A DNA stretch of 7,616 nt, from positions 1 to 7,616 of the forward strand of contig CAJXHQ010000138.1 of the NCBI GenBank assembly GCA_913054485.1. The letters run 5' to 3'. Position 1 is the first letter of the stretch, and the number at the start of each line of letters is the position of its first letter. Below the pieces are notes generated by a model, which made no database searches, had not been told where the DNA came from, and worked only from the letters and a program-made list of their open reading frames with translations. Shown piece after piece: positions 6,320 through 7,616 of the stretch. The translations under genes and the position numbers were made by a program. The stretch comes from an uncultured Paracoccaceae bacterium. GTDB taxonomy: Bacteria > Pseudomonadota > Alphaproteobacteria > Rhodobacterales > Rhodobacteraceae.

Positions 6320-6718
6320 ATGATTGCGATTGGAGAAGCTTCCCGGCAAAGCGGAGTCGGTATTGAAACCATCCGTTACTATGAGCGCGAGGGAATTGTG
6401 CCAAAACCCGAACGCGCTTCCAACAACCGCCGTCTCTACTCGCAACGTGATGTTGGAAGGTTGCGTTTTTTGAAGAAGTGCCGGGATTTAGGTTTTCCAC
6501 TTACAGACGCGAAGACGCTGCTCGACCTGTCAGAGGGCAGCAGTGAAGACTGCCAAACCGTGAAGGAGATGGCAGAGCTTCATGTCTGCAATGTGCGCGA
6601 CAAGATCAAGGAGCTGATACGTCTGGAAGCCGCACTGAACGAACTTACAGCTAACTGCGACAGCGGAAACGTATCCTGCCCAATGCTGTCCCAACTGAGG
6701 ACTACAGGTAGTCACTAA
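6320..6718 (+). CDS. merR: MerR-type mercury-responsive transcriptional regulator
   Basis: This is a dimeric MerR-family activator and repressor that senses a thiophilic metal, most likely Hg(II), and untwists the 19-bp spacer promoter beside it. The 132-aa product has an N-terminal winged HTH (IGEASRQSGVGIETIRYYEREGI, then RRLYSQRDVGRLRFLKKCRDLGF), a long dimerisation helix (about 76-108) and a C-terminal metal loop. The three ligand cysteines of Tn501 MerR (C82, C117, C126) correspond to C78, C113 and C120. The C78-C113 spacing of 35 is conserved and the NVSCP motif is intact, but the metal loop is two residues shorter. Two further cysteines (C54, C90) are present. The ATG at 6320 has only a weak upstream site (AGAG). 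It is divergent from the merT-like operon. Hg(II) is inferred; another thiophilic metal remains possible. Confidence 0.92.
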   Translation: MIAIGEASRQSGVGIETIRYYEREGIVPKPERASNNRRLYSQRDVGRLRFLKKCRDLGFPLTDAKTLLDLSEGSSEDCQTVKEMAELHVCNVRDKIKELIRLEAALNELTANCDSGNVSCPMLSQLRTTGSH

Positions 6719-6798
6719 GGGCTCGAGGCAGACCTTTCACGTTTTCCTTGAGAAAGTAGGCCGCAGTCCAACAAGGAAGGTTTTGTCGGACAGCTGAG

Positions 6799-6837
6799 TG
6801 TGAAAATCAGCTATGAATACGCGCAAAATCCGTGCAC
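6799..6837 (+). repeat. Arm-type motif, middle copy
   Basis: CGCGC (6820-6824), AAAAT, one base, CGTGC (6831-6835): the same 11-bp phasing and orientation as the copies near the two island ends. TGTGAAAA also precedes it (6799-6806), although further away than in the left copy. Its internal position is unexpected and may mark a former element end. Confidence 0.55.
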
Positions 6838-6845
6838 CCTTCTTG

Positions 6846-6933
6846 GCTGCGAAAAGCAGCTTCCTAACCTTGGTGATCCTAATTCTGGGTTCGAAAACCG
6901 AACTATTACTCGTGGTTCGGTCGCTGCTTTTTT
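6846..6933 (+). other. Cluster of alternative stem-loops ending in a T-run
   Basis: GCTGC (6846-6850) pairs with GCAGC (6856-6860). The longer AAAAGCAGC (6852-6860) can instead pair with GCTGCTTTT (6923-6931), which is part of a six-T run. Inside this, ACCGAAC (6897-6903) pairs with GTTCGGT (6915-6921). It may be a terminator for merR with competing pairings, or chance. The T-run orientation suits plus-strand transcription. Confidence 0.35.
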
Positions 6934-6966
6934 GCCGCATGATCAAATTGAACGGTTTCGAAGACG

Positions 6967-7290
6967 TTAGGCCGGATCGACGTATGGATCATTAAGCTGC
7001 TCCAGTGCTCTACCAGCTGCGATCCTTTGTCGTGTCATTGAGCTTGGAACATGGACAATTCCAATCGGTATCGAAAGGACGCGGCAAACGGCAAGCATGT
7101 TTCTGTACGATAGAGTTGTCCGACCTCCGACAAATTGGCCCAGCCCATTCCTGGACATTCCTGCCCTTCTGGACACTTCAGAAAGGTTTAGCCTCCTCAT
7201 TGCCGCGGCAATTCTTAGGTTTTCTCTTGCAATTTCTATTGAGTCTTTCTCGTCCATAGCAGTGCATGACTTTTGGTTTTCGTCTTTCAT
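6967..7290 (-). CDS. XRE/Cro-type helix-turn-helix regulator
   Basis: This is a small 107-aa DNA-binding protein of the XRE/Cro-CI type. The HTH spans roughly residues 34-65: LNLSEVSRRAGMSRNGLGQFV, then GGRTTLSYRNMLAVCRVLSIPI, the usual helix 2-3 pair and following helices of a lambda-repressor-like domain. A charged N-terminal tail (MKDENQKS...) and a short C-terminal helix flank it, with no effector domain. The ATG at 7290 is chosen because GGAGG (7297-7301) sits 6 nt upstream; the frame also opens at a TTG at 7296, which abuts that site. It is convergent with merR and is the gene nearest attR. Such proteins often control excision or gene expression of mobile elements, but here that is only inference; it could also be unrelated cargo. 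Confidence 0.82.
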   Translation of the reverse strand: MKDENQKSCTAMDEKDSIEIARENLRIAAAMRRLNLSEVSRRAGMSRNGLGQFVGGRTTLSYRNMLAVCRVLSIPIGIVHVPSSMTRQRIAAGRALEQLNDPYVDPA

Positions 7291-7576
7291 CCACAACCTC
7301 CATTCCCAGTATCTGTAACTCGAGGCCGAAGGCCGCTCGCTCGAAGCATTGGGGTCAAACTAAAAACTATGCCACTAAAGTTGACCTCAATCAGGGAAGC
7401 AATGGTCGGGCTCCTCCTTTTGGATCCAACGAAAGCTTCATCGAATTCGATCATGCATTGCACAAAGAAAAATGATTCTGTGAGAAAAGCGTGCGGAAAC
7501 CCGTGCAAAATCCGTGCAGGGTTTTGAGGAAATCTGAATTTACTTCTTATTTCAATGACTTAATGTGTAGAGTAAG
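7291..7576. other. Island right end, no convincing gene
   Basis: This 286-bp stretch holds the leader of the XRE-type gene, with an imperfect hairpin (7321-7339), the right arm-type motifs and an A+T-rich segment (7528-7572) just before the attR core. Short overlapping ORFs on both strands match nothing I recognise. No clear promoter for the XRE-type gene is seen. Confidence 0.5.
7479..7520 (+). repeat. Arm-type motifs, right copy (three half-sites)
   Basis: Three CGTGC half-sites start at 7490, 7502 and 7513, spaced 12 and 11 bp. The last two match the left and middle copies, including the AAAAT between them, and TGTGA (7479-7483) precedes them. They lie about 65-90 bp from the attR core, a usual distance for recombinase arm sites. 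Confidence 0.65.
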
Positions 7577-7616
7577 TCCCCTGCTAAGGGAGTAGGCGGG
7601 AAACCGTCTCGAGGGT
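7577..7616 (+). repeat. attR copy of tRNA-Ser 3' half (cut by window end)
   Basis: All 40 bases are identical to tRNA-Ser bases 5138-5177. The base before (G7576) differs from the tRNA (C5137), so identity begins at the second base of the anticodon stem. The copy lacks the 5' half of a tRNA and cannot encode one. It marks the right end of the island and would serve as an attachment site for a further element in tandem. Confidence 0.93.

Larger units (their letters stand above)
6719..6966. other. Intergenic stretch with arm motif and stem-loops, no gene called
   Basis: This 248-bp stretch between the convergent merR and XRE-type genes holds the middle arm-type motif and a cluster of inverted repeats. 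The short ORFs here (60 aa on +, 69 aa on -) cross these elements and match nothing I recognise. Confidence 0.5.
5138..7576. mobile_element. 2.4-kb integrase-less genomic island in tRNA-Ser (CIME/satellite-like)
   Basis: The unit from the start of the left repeat copy to the start of the right copy is 2439 bp. It carries merR, a merT-like gene, a GDCCVxC gene and an XRE-type regulator. Between the repeats no reading frame resembles a tyrosine or serine recombinase, transposase, relaxase or replication gene. Base composition is visibly lower in G+C than the chromosome to the left. Three arm-type motif copies suggest it once was, or still is, a substrate of a tyrosine recombinase. It could be a deletion remnant of a larger island, a cis-mobilizable element, or the left member of a tandem array whose integrase lies beyond the window. 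The boundaries are seen directly; the mobility is inferred. Confidence 0.8.

Noticed and set aside
7287..7508. Minus-strand ORF with IEFDEAFVGSKRR, slightly like a transposase DDE motif
   Set aside because: Too short, no flanking inverted repeats, no other transposase motifs, and it overlaps the arm sites and the XRE-type gene leader.
5344..7520. CRISPR-like array formed by the CGTGCAAAAT repeats
   Set aside because: The repeats are too short, widely separated and have no regular spacers; their spacing fits recombinase arm sites instead.

Overview
The window looks like the chromosome of a Roseobacter-group alphaproteobacterium (Rhodobacteraceae, something like Leisingera, Phaeobacter or Ruegeria). 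This rests on the style of the TrpA, YchF and nucleoside hydrolase proteins and on the high G+C of the first 5.1 kb. It is an inference from the proteins, not a database result.

Region 1 (1-5109) is ordinary core chromosome. It holds trpA (-), a PhnB-like VOC-fold gene (-), ychF (+), a ten-helix EamA/DMT exporter (-), an IunH-type nucleoside hydrolase (+) and a small unrecognised 93-aa ORF (+). The VOC gene and ychF diverge, ychF and the exporter converge on a hairpin terminator, and the exporter and the nucleoside hydrolase diverge. The genes are unrelated housekeeping, transport and salvage functions, not one pathway.

Region 2 (5110-5199) is an intact tRNA-Ser(GCT) with an encoded CCA end. 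It is the boundary of a genomic island.

Region 3 (5200-7576) is a small island. The last 40 bases of the window (7577-7616) repeat tRNA bases 5138-5177 exactly, starting in the anticodon stem. The window therefore holds attL (the whole tRNA) and the start of attR, 2439 bp apart. The island is visibly AT-richer: 27 of 60 bases are G/C at 6901-6960, against 39 of 60 at 4381-4440. It encodes no integrase. Its genes are a MerR-type regulator (+) and, divergent from it, a MerT-like membrane protein followed 4 bp later by an 11-cysteine GDCCVxC protein (both -). A textbook MerR promoter with a 19-bp spacer and a perfect dyad lies between them. Near attR is a small XRE-type HTH protein (-). There is no mercuric reductase (merA), merP or merB. 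Three copies of an 11-bp-phased motif (CGYGC-AAAAT-N-YGTGC) lie near both ends and in the middle, as expected of arm-type binding sites for a tyrosine recombinase.

Most interesting reading: a 2.4-kb integrase-less island, like a cis-mobilizable element or satellite, carrying a minimal metal-responsive module (sensor, importer and cysteine-rich small protein). It may be moved in trans by a related integrase encoded just beyond attR.
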